Shown: one piece after another, positions 1 through 9,572 of the stretch | Position numbering within the stretch: position 1 is the stretch's first letter | Layout: each line of letters opens with the position of its first letter | Origin: Marivivens donghaensis | GTDB lineage: Bacteria > Pseudomonadota > Alphaproteobacteria > Rhodobacterales > Rhodobacteraceae | Direction: 5' to 3' | DNA: 64,000 nucleotides | Assembly: GCF_023541015.1 (NCBI RefSeq) | Contig: NZ_JALNPR010000001.1 | Coordinates: forward strand, 496,001 to 560,000 | Position numbers and translations under genes: made by a program | Notes under the pieces: model-generated | Told to the model about the DNA's origin: nothing | What the model saw: the letters and a program-made list of their open reading frames with translations, nothing else | Database searches by the model: none

Positions 1-1949
1 CGAATGCGCTCGCCGCGATCCGAAACGGGGAAACAGCGGCGACGGTGCTGCGCTGGCTAGAGTTCAACGCCGAACATCAGGGCGTTGAAACGGCGGTGAT
101 CCTTGATCGGGATCGTCTGGGCGATAGCCTAGAGTTCGATGAGGCATTTCTGGCAGGGCTGGCCGCGATGGAGGCCGATGTTGAGGTCGTGATCCTTCGT
201 TCGCCCACGCCCTTGGGCAAGCTCGACCTCCCCGATGAGAGCCACCCGTTCTGCGCGCCTGGTGCACCCGGCAAGGATCGGATGGAGATCCCAGCCGCTG
301 ACACTTGGAAATCGCCTTTGGGCGCGATGCATGCCTATGAAATCATTCGCGAACGGTTCCTCGGCTCTGCGCGGGCGGTGGCGAACATTGATGTGTTCGA
401 TCTGATCACCGACACCGGCGAGGGCACGATTTTCGACCGTGCGGTTGCGTCTGAAACGGGGGCAATCCCGATGCTCGGCACGCAGGCCTATCCGTGGCGC
501 GTGCGCAATGACGAACCGATCCGCTTTGCCGATCATATCTGCGTTCAGTTCGACGCCGAAGCCCCGCGCCGTCGTTGGTGCATTGCGCCATCAAAGGCCG
601 CAGCGAATGCCGTTTGGCGGATGAACCGCATCGGCAACGTCGCGATGCAAGACGCTGACGCGGCAACGTTTTACCGTTTCATGAACCTGCGTCACCGCGC
701 CGATGCGGTGTCCCTGATCATCCCCAAAAGCTCTCTGGTTGAGGACGACCGACTGTTGGCTCTGGCCGAGACAGAGTTCGACCACAAACCCGTCCGTGTC
801 CCCGAAAAATCGCATAAATCGCAAGAACCGCAAAAGGGCCGCCGTGCCATCGTCACCACGATGAAAAATGAAGGTCCGTTTATTCTAGAATGGCTCGCCT
901 ATCACCGCGTGATCGGGTTCGACAGCTTTCTGGTTTATACAAACGACTGTTCGGACGGGACAGAGACGTTTTTCGATCTATTGCAGGAAAAAGGCTATGT
1001 GCAGCACCGCGATAACCCATTTCGGGAAAGCGGGCTAAAGCCGCAGCACGCGGCGCTTGCCGCTGCGGGCAACGAGCCGATCATCACAGAGGCGACTTGG
1101 GCCGTTTGTATCGACGTGGACGAGTTCGTTGACATTAAGGTGGGCGACGGCACGCTCGACGCGCTCTTTGCGGCGGTGCCTGATGCCAACCTGATTTCAA
1201 TGACGTGGCGGCTGTTCGGGAATGCCGATGTCGCGGATTTCACTGACGATCTGATCATTCGGAATTTCACCCGATGCGCACCAGAGTTTTCGCCGAAACC
1301 GCACCAAGCCTGGGGGTTCAAGACCCTGTTCCAGAATACGGGCATCTTTAAGAAGCTCGGCGTGCACAGACCCAAGGGGCTGAATTCCCAGCTGGTCGAT
1401 CATGTGAATTGGGTGAACGGGTCGGGCAAAAACCTACCCGAGAACATGTATCGCAACGCGTGGCGGTCGACGATGGCGACCTATGGCTATGACCTCGTGC
1501 AGTTGAACCACTACGCTGTGCGCTCGGCTGAAAGTTTCCTTGTAAAACGGGACCGTGGGCGGGTGAACCATGTGGACCGCGATCAGGGCCTCGCCTATTG
1601 GTTCCGCATGAACAACAACGCGGTCGAAGAGACGTCGATCCAACGGATGATACCGCGCGTTGAGGCAGAAATGGCGCGCATGTTGGCTGATCCCGATATT
1701 AAGGCTGCGCATGAGTATTCTGTCCGCAAGCACCGCGAAAAGATCGACGAGCTACGCGCTACAGAGAACTATTCGAACTTCTTTGAAGAGCTGAAAAGCG
1801 AACGTATGCGTCGTCTGGCACGGCTCCATGGGCATTTTGGCGCGAACGTTTTCCTCACGGGGCCGACCTGTGTGCCCGACGAGGTGGCGTTCCGTGATCC
1901 CGAGGAAGAGTTCTTTTTCACCGTCGAGGCGGGAGAAACGCAGCACTAG
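1..1949 (+). CDS. Modular glycosyltransferase family 2-like protein (5' end outside window)
   Basis: The reading frame is open to the left edge from base 3, so the true start lies outside the window; the first internal start-like codon is a GTG at 45. Counting from that GTG, residues 1 to about 260 match no family I recognise. The C-terminal half, from about residue 265, begins with the pattern VTTMKNEGPFILEWLAYHR and carries a DVDEF acidic motif. This is typical of the glycosyltransferase family often labelled Glyco_tranf_2_4, which is common in Rhodobacterales surface-glycan loci. The same domain recurs in the protein at 9573-10601, so the two are paralogs flanking the locus. The likely role is transfer of a sugar to a cell-surface or secreted glycan; donor and acceptor cannot be told. 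The stop is TAG. A glycosyltransferase-methyltransferase fusion follows on the same strand. Confidence 0.75.
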   Translation, partial: NALAAIRNGETAATVLRWLEFNAEHQGVETAVILDRDRLGDSLEFDEAFLAGLAAMEADVEVVILRSPTPLGKLDLPDESHPFCAPGAPGKDRMEIPAADTWKSPLGAMHAYEIIRERFLGSARAVANIDVFDLITDTGEGTIFDRAVASETGAIPMLGTQAYPWRVRNDEPIRFADHICVQFDAEAPRRRWCIAPSKAAANAVWRMNRIGNVAMQDADAATFYRFMNLRHRADAVSLIIPKSSLVEDDRLLALAETEFDHKPVRVPEKSHKSQEPQKGRRAIVTTMKNEGPFILEWLAYHRVIGFDSFLVYTNDCSDGTETFFDLLQEKGYVQHRDNPFRESGLKPQHAALAAAGNEPIITEATWAVCIDVDEFVDIKVGDGTLDALFAAVPDANLISMTWRLFGNADVADFTDDLIIRNFTRCAPEFSPKPHQAWGFKTLFQNTGIFKKLGVHRPKGLNSQLVDHVNWVNGSGKNLPENMYRNAWRSTMATYGYDLVQLNHYAVRSAESFLVKRDRGRVNHVDRDQGLAYWFRMNNNAVEETSIQRMIPRVEAEMARMLADPDIKAAHEYSVRKHREKIDELRATENYSNFFEELKSERMRRLARLHGHFGANVFLTGPTCVPDEVAFRDPEEEFFFTVEAGETQH

Positions 1950-2045
1950 TCTGTTAAATTTAATGGTTTTTACACGTAGAATGTTTAATTTCCTAAACCT
2001 GCATAATCGTCCGGTTGAATAAGGATCGGGGACAGAGGGTAAACA

Positions 2046-3659
2046 ATGAGCACGAACTACACGATTGGCGCACTTTGGATGGAAGGCGCCCTGAGTTTTC
2101 TGGAACAACTTTGTTTGAAGTCCTTTGTCGATGCTGGGCATCGCGTGGTGCTTTACCACTACGGCCCGCTGCAAAACGTCCCCGAGGGGATCGAGTTGGC
2201 AGATGCGAACGACATTATGTCTCGCGACAATTTCCTGACCCACGAACGCACAGGCAGCCCCGCGCTGCATTCCGATCTGTTCCGCTATAAAATGTTGAAA
2301 ACGCAGCGGAATATGATTTGGGCGGATACTGACGCCTATTGCATGAAGAAGTTCGAAACCCCGAACGGCCACTTCTACGGATGGGAATCGAAAACCCATG
2401 TGAACGGCGGTGTTCTGGGCCTCCCGCATGACAGCGATACGCTCAACGCGCTGTTGGATTTCACCTCGGACGAATTCGCGATCCCGACCTATTACGGCCC
2501 CGACTACGTGGCCGAGTTGGAACAGAAACGCGCCGATGGAAACCCCGTTCATGCCAGCGAACAGCCTTGGGGCGTTTGGGGGCCGCATGCGGTCACGCAT
2601 TTCCTGCATGAAACAGGCGAAGTGCAATATGCCCTGCCACAAGAGGGGCTTTATCCGTTCACGTTCAAAGACCGCCGTCTTATGCTGCGCCGTAACTTTG
2701 ATACCACGGGCTATATCACGGAAAACACGTTCTCGGTGCACCTCTACGGGCGTCGTATGCGGGCGCGTTTGGTTGAGAAAGAAGGCGGCGCACCGCACCC
2801 CAAGAGCCTCTTGGGTAAGTTGCTGGTAAAACATGGGATCGACCCTGAAAAGGCCCCGATCATCCGCAAACCAAAACCCGAAGAGAAACAAGCCGTGGAG
2901 CCAGTGAAAGTGTCGAAACCCGTTGCAACGCCAGCACCGACGGCTATGGCGGCGCCGATCCCAGCCTCTGCGAAATATGGCCGTGGGCAGTTGAACCTCA
3001 CGGATATGGCCGATGCCTATGGGTCGGACAAAGGGTCGACCAAACACCGCTACACGGAACTCTATCAAATGCTGTTCCAGCCGCATCGTGACCGCGCGAT
3101 CAACTTCCTTGAGATGGGATTGCAGATCGGTGGGCCCGAGCATGGGAAGAGCGAAGACCGCAAGACCACCGACCTTCCGTCCGTGCGGATGTGGCTCGAG
3201 TATTTCCCGAAGGCGAAGATCACGGGCCTCGATATTTCGGACTTTAGCTGGTTCGAGAATGAGCGCTTTAACTTTGTCCGCTGTGACATGGATAAGCGTG
3301 AGAATATCGTTGAGGCAACGAAGGACCTGCCAGAGTTCGATATCATCATCGACGATGCCAGCCATGCCTCGCACCACCAGCAATACGCCTTTATTGAGCT
3401 GTTCCCGAAATTGAAATCGGGCGGGCTCTATATCATCGAAGACCTGCGTTGGCAGCCTGAACCCTATGAACGCCCCGGCATCACAAAGACCGCGGATTTC
3501 ATCCAAGGCTACCTACGGGATGGTGTCTTTACCCACGAGGACGCCAGCATCGCCGAAGGGTTCAACGCCCAGCGGATCGATATTTCGGGCTGTTTCATGT
3601 TCCAAGCACTCTTTGACAAAAAGCGCAAAGATCAGGTCGCGGTCTTCCACAAGCGTTAA
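2046..3659 (+). CDS. Glycosyltransferase-methyltransferase fusion protein
   Basis: This 537-residue protein has two modules. Residues 1 to about 270 look like a small glycosyltransferase related to capsular/GT32-like enzymes, with a DTD metal/nucleotide-sugar motif at residues 94-96 (WADTDAYC) and a following HVNGGVLG segment. A proline- and alanine-rich linker covers about 275-310. Residues from about 316 form a class I SAM-dependent methyltransferase, with FLEMGLQIGG as the glycine-rich SAM loop near 355 and an acidic IIIDDASH motif near 433. Such methyltransferases are often found with sugar or macrolide-type O-methylation. The fusion suggests that a transferred sugar is capped by methylation. 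The stop overlaps the stop of the convergent sulfatase gene by four bases. The domain calls are fairly safe; the substrate is unknown. Confidence 0.7.
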   Translation: MSTNYTIGALWMEGALSFLEQLCLKSFVDAGHRVVLYHYGPLQNVPEGIELADANDIMSRDNFLTHERTGSPALHSDLFRYKMLKTQRNMIWADTDAYCMKKFETPNGHFYGWESKTHVNGGVLGLPHDSDTLNALLDFTSDEFAIPTYYGPDYVAELEQKRADGNPVHASEQPWGVWGPHAVTHFLHETGEVQYALPQEGLYPFTFKDRRLMLRRNFDTTGYITENTFSVHLYGRRMRARLVEKEGGAPHPKSLLGKLLVKHGIDPEKAPIIRKPKPEEKQAVEPVKVSKPVATPAPTAMAAPIPASAKYGRGQLNLTDMADAYGSDKGSTKHRYTELYQMLFQPHRDRAINFLEMGLQIGGPEHGKSEDRKTTDLPSVRMWLEYFPKAKITGLDISDFSWFENERFNFVRCDMDKRENIVEATKDLPEFDIIIDDASHASHHQQYAFIELFPKLKSGGLYIIEDLRWQPEPYERPGITKTADFIQGYLRDGVFTHEDASIAEGFNAQRIDISGCFMFQALFDKKRKDQVAVFHKR

Positions 3660-5797
3660 GCCGCGACGCTGACCCCTTTGAGAACTGCTTTGAGCGCGTT
3701 CTGGTCCATGTTCAGGATCAGGACGCGTTCTGTTTTACAAGTGATCGCAACGTCATCACCGATCTGGTCGAGGGTCACAGGCGCGATAGGGGCCCAATGT
3801 GATAGGTCGAGGATGCTCGTCGCGCTGACGCCTTCAATGGTTTGGGGCAGGGCGGTGCGTTCGATAACGATGGTATTCGCCCCGTCGCCAAGGATCACAC
3901 GGTTGGTGCCACCGTCGATGATAACGCGGTTGTCACCTGCGCCTGTGTCGATGATGTTCGATCCCGCACCCGAATAGATCGTGTCGTTGCCTTTGCCGCC
4001 GTAAATTGTCGCGCAGCCTTGGCCGCCGTGGATAAGGTTGTTGCCCGCGATGGCGTGGATCGTGGCAAGGCCCGTGCCGCCATAGATTTCCGCGTCCGAG
4101 GCGCCCGCTTTGACCATCGAACTTCCCGACCCGAGCCGCGCAATCAGGCTGTCCGATTGGGTTTCAATGTGGTCGTGGCCCGCACCGCCCACCACGTCGA
4201 GGGTAAAACGGTTATGCCCTCCAAAGATATAAATCCGATTGCCTTCGTCATTACAGGCCACGCGGAAATGGGTCACGCCGCCGTTGGTATCGGAGGCAAA
4301 GAGCAGTTCCTTTAACCCTGGGGCCAGTGTCAGCGTGCCGTTCTCTGCCAAGGTCGCAAAGTGTTTACGGTGACCCGGTTCGACGTGATCAGGCAGGGCA
4401 TCGCCCACGGTGATAATCCCATCAGAGGGGAGGCGGTCCGGCTGAACGCCGCCCTTGTGGACCGACACATAATGCGCGGCTTCGGTCGCGGATTTCCCAT
4501 CCTCAACGATCAGCACGCCATAGTCGCGGCAGGTGTCGATGAGCGCCTTATGCATCCCGTCATAGGCTGGGTCTTTGCCCGCGACGTTCGTTGTGAGCCA
4601 CGGATCACTATGGACGTTGTGAAACTCGGAACTGCCGTCTTGGTATAGGGTGATCCGATGGTCGCCTTTGCGGATCGACGCGCTGCCATACCAGAAGGTC
4701 GGCACCGCGCGGTCCGTGTCGCGGGTCCCTGCAACCACATTGCGGAGCGACTGTCCGACCGAATGTTCCATCGGCCGTGCCCCCGCATAGTCGAGGATCG
4801 TCGGCCCCATATCCACCAGCGCCACAGGATCATCGACCATCTGGCCCTGCGATTGTGGGTCATGGATGATAAAGGGGATACGGGTCGCTTCTTCCCACAG
4901 TGTGAATTTACGGAACCTGTTCTTATCGCCCATGTGGTAGCCGTGGTCGGAAAAGATCACGACGACGGTGTTGTCCGCATGGGGCGAGGCCTTGAGCGCG
5001 TCCCAGACCCGTCCGATCTGATAATCGACATGGCTAAAGGCCGAGAAATAATTGCGGATCGACTTCTGCCAATCCTCGATCGCCTCTTGGGTATCCATGT
5101 TTTCGGACATGAACACATTGGTAAAGGCGGACAGATCAAACCCCTGCGCCCATTCGTTGGGGCGGATGAAATCATCCATGTTATACAGCTCTTTGAACCG
5201 CACAGGGGTACGGAACGGCGGGTGAGGGTGGTGAAATCCGACCTCACGATAAAACGGCTGGTCACTGTCGTAGGAATTCAGGAAACGGATCGCGTCTTGG
5301 GACGATCTGTAATCGTAATACTGACGGTCCTCTTTGGCGTTCGTTGTGCCGCCGCCGCCCATGCGTCCACCGAAATTGATGAACTCGGCCTCGGGTTTTG
5401 GGCCAAAGTGCACGCGGCGGCTGGGGTGGGAATAGAGCGTGTTGTGGATGTCAGGCGGGAGCGGCTTGTAACCGTGGTGGATTTTGCCAGCGGTCGAACA
5501 GTAATAGCCGTCTTGTTTCAGGCGGAACTGCCACATCTGTTCGGGGCGGAGCACCTCAAAAATGTTGGTGTAGTTGTCGAAAATCCCCGTCTCATAGGGG
5601 GACAGGCCCGACATTGCGCTCGCACGGGAGGGGCCGCAGACGGGGATCTGGCAATAAGCCGCGGTAAAGGCCGACGAGACCTCGCATATCCGGTCGAGGT
5701 TTGGCGTCTGAAGCTGTGCGCCAAAGCAGGATTTGAAACGCCAAAAGGCAAAGGCATCGTCCATGCCGATCAACAGGATATTCTTGCGGTCGGTCAT
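3656..5797 (-). CDS. Sulfatase with C-terminal RTX-like glycine-rich repeats
   Basis: The N-terminal ~430 residues are a type I sulfatase. A metal-binding DD lies at residues 13-14. The C-x-P-x-R signature (CGPSR, residues 54-58) has a cysteine that would be converted to formylglycine, and there is a later SDHGYHMGD metal motif. Residues from about 540 to 640 contain glycine/aspartate nonapeptide-like repeats (GGKGNDTIYSG, NIIDTGAGDN) like the calcium-binding RTX repeats of type I-secreted proteins. There is no N-terminal signal peptide, which fits type I secretion. It is the last gene of a minus-strand operon; its ATG overlaps the stop of the upstream hydrolase (ATGA), suggesting translational coupling. 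It probably desulfates a polysaccharide outside the cell. The target and a dedicated secretion system are not visible here. Confidence 0.8.
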   Translation of the reverse strand: MTDRKNILLIGMDDAFAFWRFKSCFGAQLQTPNLDRICEVSSAFTAAYCQIPVCGPSRASAMSGLSPYETGIFDNYTNIFEVLRPEQMWQFRLKQDGYYCSTAGKIHHGYKPLPPDIHNTLYSHPSRRVHFGPKPEAEFINFGGRMGGGGTTNAKEDRQYYDYRSSQDAIRFLNSYDSDQPFYREVGFHHPHPPFRTPVRFKELYNMDDFIRPNEWAQGFDLSAFTNVFMSENMDTQEAIEDWQKSIRNYFSAFSHVDYQIGRVWDALKASPHADNTVVVIFSDHGYHMGDKNRFRKFTLWEEATRIPFIIHDPQSQGQMVDDPVALVDMGPTILDYAGARPMEHSVGQSLRNVVAGTRDTDRAVPTFWYGSASIRKGDHRITLYQDGSSEFHNVHSDPWLTTNVAGKDPAYDGMHKALIDTCRDYGVLIVEDGKSATEAAHYVSVHKGGVQPDRLPSDGIITVGDALPDHVEPGHRKHFATLAENGTLTLAPGLKELLFASDTNGGVTHFRVACNDEGNRIYIFGGHNRFTLDVVGGAGHDHIETQSDSLIARLGSGSSMVKAGASDAEIYGGTGLATIHAIAGNNLIHGGQGCATIYGGKGNDTIYSGAGSNIIDTGAGDNRVIIDGGTNRVILGDGANTIVIERTALPQTIEGVSATSILDLSHWAPIAPVTLDQIGDDVAITCKTERVLILNMDQNALKAVLKGVSVAA

Positions 5798-7962
5798 CCG
5801 TCTTTGGCCTCTACCAGTTTCACCCGCCCAGAGAGGGCGTAGCGGTGCAAGACGGACTTTGGATCAGACACGCTCTGCGCCTGCCAACCGTCCCGAAGTG
5901 CACCTGTATTTGCAGGGTAGGGGCTATCGTCCGTTGCGGTCATGCCCCATGCGTAGGTCAGATAGGCGTCTTTCGTCGGGCGGGCCTTGTCACAGGTCAA
6001 GGTGACGGTGGTTCCTGTGACTTCTTTGACCTTGGGCATGATGATGTCATCGCCATCATGGATGCGGAACCCGTGGTCGCCGTCCTGTAGGATCAGGTCC
6101 GACATCGCGGTGAATTCTGATGTGATCTCCGATCCACGGATCAGCGCATAGCGCAGCGACGGACACCGCCATTCGCGTCCTTGCTGCACCTCGGCCACCG
6201 CACGCGCCTCTAGTTCATCAACCAGCATTTGTGCGCTGCCGTCCAGTGTCGCGGGCATCCCGTCCATGAGGGCAAAGGGATACGTGGGTGTCGCAACGAT
6301 GAAGCCCGTTGCAGGATTGTCGAGGTCGAGCATCCCTTCTGCTAAGGCAACCGCCGACCGCCCATCGGTCCGCGTACCAAAGGTCTGGCTGATCACCACC
6401 TTTGGGAAACTCTTTTGTCCCGTAACCGTTGGGATCGCCCGTTGGAGCGCCCGCGCCGTATGCACGTAATGGCTCGCTGCCTCAGCCTGTGTTGTGTCTG
6501 GGGCCCCTGTGAGCAGGCGCAGAGAGATACGATCGACAAAGAGCGTCTTATCCCAGCCATCAAGCGCATCAACGGCGGTCGAGAGCCCGTCCTCTAGCCT
6601 GTCAAAGAGAGGTCCGTCAGGCATGGCCTCGGTCATTGTGACGCCCGCCTTTAGGACGTCAGTCGCAATAACAGTGCGCAGGCCGCGTTTGTGGGCGTCC
6701 TTTACCAGATTAGTGGCGATCCCCATAGCACGGGCGCCCGCCGTGCGGCCAGTGCCGTTCAGTTGGGCGTCAACCACATGGTAGCGGAAATCCTGCGGCG
6801 TTGGACGATCCGAACTGGGTGCGCCACCAAAGGCGATATGCCCCAGAACCACCTCTGGCGTCTGGGCGAGGGTGATACCGCCGCGTTCCTCGAACCCTAT
6901 AACACGGTCAGCGTAACGGTCGGACATATAGCGAATGACGCCTTCACGCTCTTCAATCATCCATGCGTTCCCACCGGGGTGGCGGATACTGCTGGGCGTT
7001 GATCGTGCGGCGACGGTTTTGGGCTTTGTCTTTGCCTCTACTGTGACGACAGGGACAGGGTCGGAGGAGGTTTTGGGATCGCCCGCAGCAGTCGCCGCAG
7101 CGGCAAGTTTGCGACGACGGGCACGGAACGAGTGCTGGAGCGCAGGTACACGGTGGTCTTTGCCGCGTGCGATCAGGTGTGCTTCCATGACCTTGCGATA
7201 GAGCAGCAGGTCCTTGCGATTGCGGATCATGCTGTAGAAATCCTGCTGGGTCAGCGTCCCCGTAAGGGCCTTTTCCATCACAGGTTTCAGCATTTCCATG
7301 CGGCGCAAGAGAACCGCTGTCTTGTGTCCCAGACCAAAGCCCTTGAGCGGGATGATCTTATCGCTCTTCAGCCGTTCAACCTGTTTGCGGTCGTTTTCGA
7401 GGAAGTGATCGTAGAGGACGTAAATCTTCTGCGCCTTAGAGATCGTCTTGGCCGCGTCGGAATAGGGCAGGGTCCAGTCAAAGCCCTGTGCCTTAGTGAA
7501 CCGATTTTCCCATGGCACCTTTTTCAGATCGAGTGTCGATTGAGGGCTGAGCGCCATCACAATCGAACCAGGCGCGTGGTTCGAATAGGCGAGGGCAGCA
7601 AAGCCCCCCATAGAGGTGCCCGTAAAGGTCACGGATTTGAAACGCGCAAAGAACTTGCGATCCCTTAGGTCGTCAAAGAATTCGTTCACCCGAGCATCGC
7701 GATACCATGACGGCCCGCGCGAATAGATACCGAGGTGGGACCAACCGTGGTCTTGAACGAACTTCGCCGCCCAAGGCTGCACATCAAGGTAGGGGTTCCC
7801 TGCGTCAGAGAGGTTGTCAAAGGACACGATCAACCGATCAGAGCCGCGATCCACAAACGACGCCGCGTGGTAGCCCATCTTTTGGTAGAAACCGTCAGAG
7901 GGGCCCGCAGGGAAAATCTCGCGATACCAATTGGGGACGCGGTTATGGTCGTCGTCGCTCAC
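5794..7962 (-). CDS. Two-domain alpha/beta-hydrolase-like protein of unknown role
   Basis: The 722-residue product begins with an alpha/beta-hydrolase-like region. A nucleophile elbow GTSMGG has Ser117; Asp185 (YVLYDHF) and His213 (GLGHK) sit in the right order to complete a Ser-Asp-His triad. A basic, alanine-rich linker follows (about 290-330). The C-terminal ~390 residues contain motifs such as VVISQTFGTRTDGRS and a final segment ending YPANTGALRDGW, with the feel of an esterase-like SGNH or carbohydrate-modifying domain, but I cannot assign it to a family. The gene lies 13 bases after the GT25 gene and overlaps the sulfatase start, so the three are probably co-transcribed and act on the same glycan. 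There is no signal peptide. Confidence 0.6.
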   Translation of the reverse strand: MSDDDHNRVPNWYREIFPAGPSDGFYQKMGYHAASFVDRGSDRLIVSFDNLSDAGNPYLDVQPWAAKFVQDHGWSHLGIYSRGPSWYRDARVNEFFDDLRDRKFFARFKSVTFTGTSMGGFAALAYSNHAPGSIVMALSPQSTLDLKKVPWENRFTKAQGFDWTLPYSDAAKTISKAQKIYVLYDHFLENDRKQVERLKSDKIIPLKGFGLGHKTAVLLRRMEMLKPVMEKALTGTLTQQDFYSMIRNRKDLLLYRKVMEAHLIARGKDHRVPALQHSFRARRRKLAAAATAAGDPKTSSDPVPVVTVEAKTKPKTVAARSTPSSIRHPGGNAWMIEEREGVIRYMSDRYADRVIGFEERGGITLAQTPEVVLGHIAFGGAPSSDRPTPQDFRYHVVDAQLNGTGRTAGARAMGIATNLVKDAHKRGLRTVIATDVLKAGVTMTEAMPDGPLFDRLEDGLSTAVDALDGWDKTLFVDRISLRLLTGAPDTTQAEAASHYVHTARALQRAIPTVTGQKSFPKVVISQTFGTRTDGRSAVALAEGMLDLDNPATGFIVATPTYPFALMDGMPATLDGSAQMLVDELEARAVAEVQQGREWRCPSLRYALIRGSEITSEFTAMSDLILQDGDHGFRIHDGDDIIMPKVKEVTGTTVTLTCDKARPTKDAYLTYAWGMTATDDSPYPANTGALRDGWQAQSVSDPKSVLHRYALSGRVKLVEAKDG

Positions 7963-7975
7963 GTGGTGGCCTCTT

Positions 7976-9310
7976 TCATCCTGCGTTAATGCTACTGAAC
8001 CCGTGGTCGCGGGTGTCGATCAGCGGCGTATTGGTGGTGTAGCCCGTGATCATCGGCAAATCTTTGGACCCGTCGAGTATGCGGTAAATGTTTTTCAGTG
8101 CCCGAACGTCGTGCCAAGGCTGGAGCCGTTTGTGGCACATCATGCTCAGCTGCCAATCGAAAGCCCCCAGAACGCCGACCTTGAGCCACATATCGGCAAG
8201 GCGTGCCGCCATTGCACCCGTCACCAGATAGCCGTCACCGCCCCAACCGGGGTCTTGGGGCTTCCATTGTTCGGGATCGGGATAAAGACCCGCATCGACA
8301 TTGGCCAACTCTACATCACGAGAGGGCAAGTTCTGGATTGTCGCATCACAGGAACGGCGATTGATAAAGACCAGTTCCGCACCGACCTCACGCGCTGCCG
8401 TGATTGTGGCTGTCATCCCACGAGGCGCACCAAACATGAAACGGGCGTCGTCCTCAATGATAAGGGCATAGTCGTTTGGCCCAATATCACGAGCGACCAT
8501 TTCCCATGCCTTCATATGCGAGAGGCTACAGCCAATTTCTGCATCGGTGATCACAGAGCGGTCACCACGGGTGACGCTGGTCTTGATCCCCTCAGGGAGG
8601 GTGCGTCCCAATATGCCTTCGACCACGTGATAGGGGCTGCCAAAGTCCGTGAAATGCCGCGTGGTCGCGAGGCGACGATGATCCGAAGGCAGAGAAATAC
8701 AGTAGACAGGCACCTCGCACGGACCCGTTGACAGACGGTCAGCCTGTGCGCTGCGGGGCTGACGATCGGCCAGTTGTGGGAAATGTGTCCGCAGCCAGTC
8801 CAGTTGACCCGCCTCGATCAAAATCCGCACCAGTTTGTGGGCTTGTTGGCGGTTGTGTTGGATCACATCGCCCAAGGACCGTTTAATCGTCTGGATGCCT
8901 TTGCCTGGAAAGCCCGCAATGAAGAACTGATCGATGAGCAGCAGTTTCGCGCCAACCGAGTTGGGCTCACTCCGCGCCAATTGTCCCGCATAGCGCAGGG
9001 CATCGTCGAAACGGCGCAGATGGTTGAGGGAGGCCACATAAGGAACATGAACGTGGGTCGGATCATATCTCCGCACGAGGGCGGTCCGAACCTTGTCCAG
9101 TGCGTCGCCCGTCTGAAAGGCCGCCGTCATCCTTAGGCACATAGAGATCCGAAAGCCCAGATCCTCCAGCCCGTCACAGTCATCATGGATCAATTGTTGG
9201 CGAAGCGCGGGATACATATCCTGCCCACGTTGCCAGACATGACGCGAGAACGGGTTGACCTTGCGCAGCCGTTCAGCCGAGGGGGCATTGGTCTGGGACG
9301 CTTCGGTCAT
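7976..9310 (-). CDS. Glycosyltransferase family 25 protein with N-terminal helical region
   Basis: Residues 1 to about 190 are helical and repeat-like, resembling a degenerate TPR region (MYPALRQQLIHDD, SLNHLRRFDDALRYAGQLA). The C-terminal half matches glycosyltransferase family 25 (lipooligosaccharide galactosyltransferase type). It opens with VPVYCISLPSDHRR, has a GCSLSHMKAW core and an EDDA acidic motif near the catalytic centre. It is the first gene of a minus-strand operon with the hydrolase and sulfatase. An AT-rich divergent region separates it from the next glycosyltransferase. It probably adds a sugar to LPS, capsule or a glycoprotein. The start at 9310 gives a sensible N terminus but has no strong ribosome-binding site to confirm it. 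Confidence 0.75.
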   Translation of the reverse strand: MTEASQTNAPSAERLRKVNPFSRHVWQRGQDMYPALRQQLIHDDCDGLEDLGFRISMCLRMTAAFQTGDALDKVRTALVRRYDPTHVHVPYVASLNHLRRFDDALRYAGQLARSEPNSVGAKLLLIDQFFIAGFPGKGIQTIKRSLGDVIQHNRQQAHKLVRILIEAGQLDWLRTHFPQLADRQPRSAQADRLSTGPCEVPVYCISLPSDHRRLATTRHFTDFGSPYHVVEGILGRTLPEGIKTSVTRGDRSVITDAEIGCSLSHMKAWEMVARDIGPNDYALIIEDDARFMFGAPRGMTATITAAREVGAELVFINRRSCDATIQNLPSRDVELANVDAGLYPDPEQWKPQDPGWGGDGYLVTGAMAARLADMWLKVGVLGAFDWQLSMMCHKRLQPWHDVRALKNIYRILDGSKDLPMITGYTTNTPLIDTRDHGFSSINAG

Positions 9311-9398
9311 AATTGGGCCTTTGGTTCAAAACGGAACGGTCGTGTCATCACCTTTGCCCTCTTACGCGAACGAATGGCGTGCTCTGACCCTATCGCCC

Positions 9399-9426
9399 TC
9401 TACATAATTGACGAATATCATATAAT
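9399..9426 (+). promoter_or_regulatory. Candidate promoter for the glycosyltransferase at 9573
   Basis: A perfect TATAAT box (9421-9426) lies 16 bases after TCTACA (four of six matches to the -35 consensus). It sits in the most AT-rich part of the divergent 262-base gap. The predicted leader would be about 140 bases. This is pattern matching only. Confidence 0.3.
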
Positions 9427-9572
9427 TTTGATCATCCCTCAAGATTGTTTCTGAAATTAGCGCCAAACTTAAAAGTGGAGATTTGCGGCGCATCAACAGG
9501 TTAGACTTATTCCCTAAACGGCATTGGACCGTTATGGGTATAGGGAGCCGTCGAAGAAACAGGTCCGAATTG

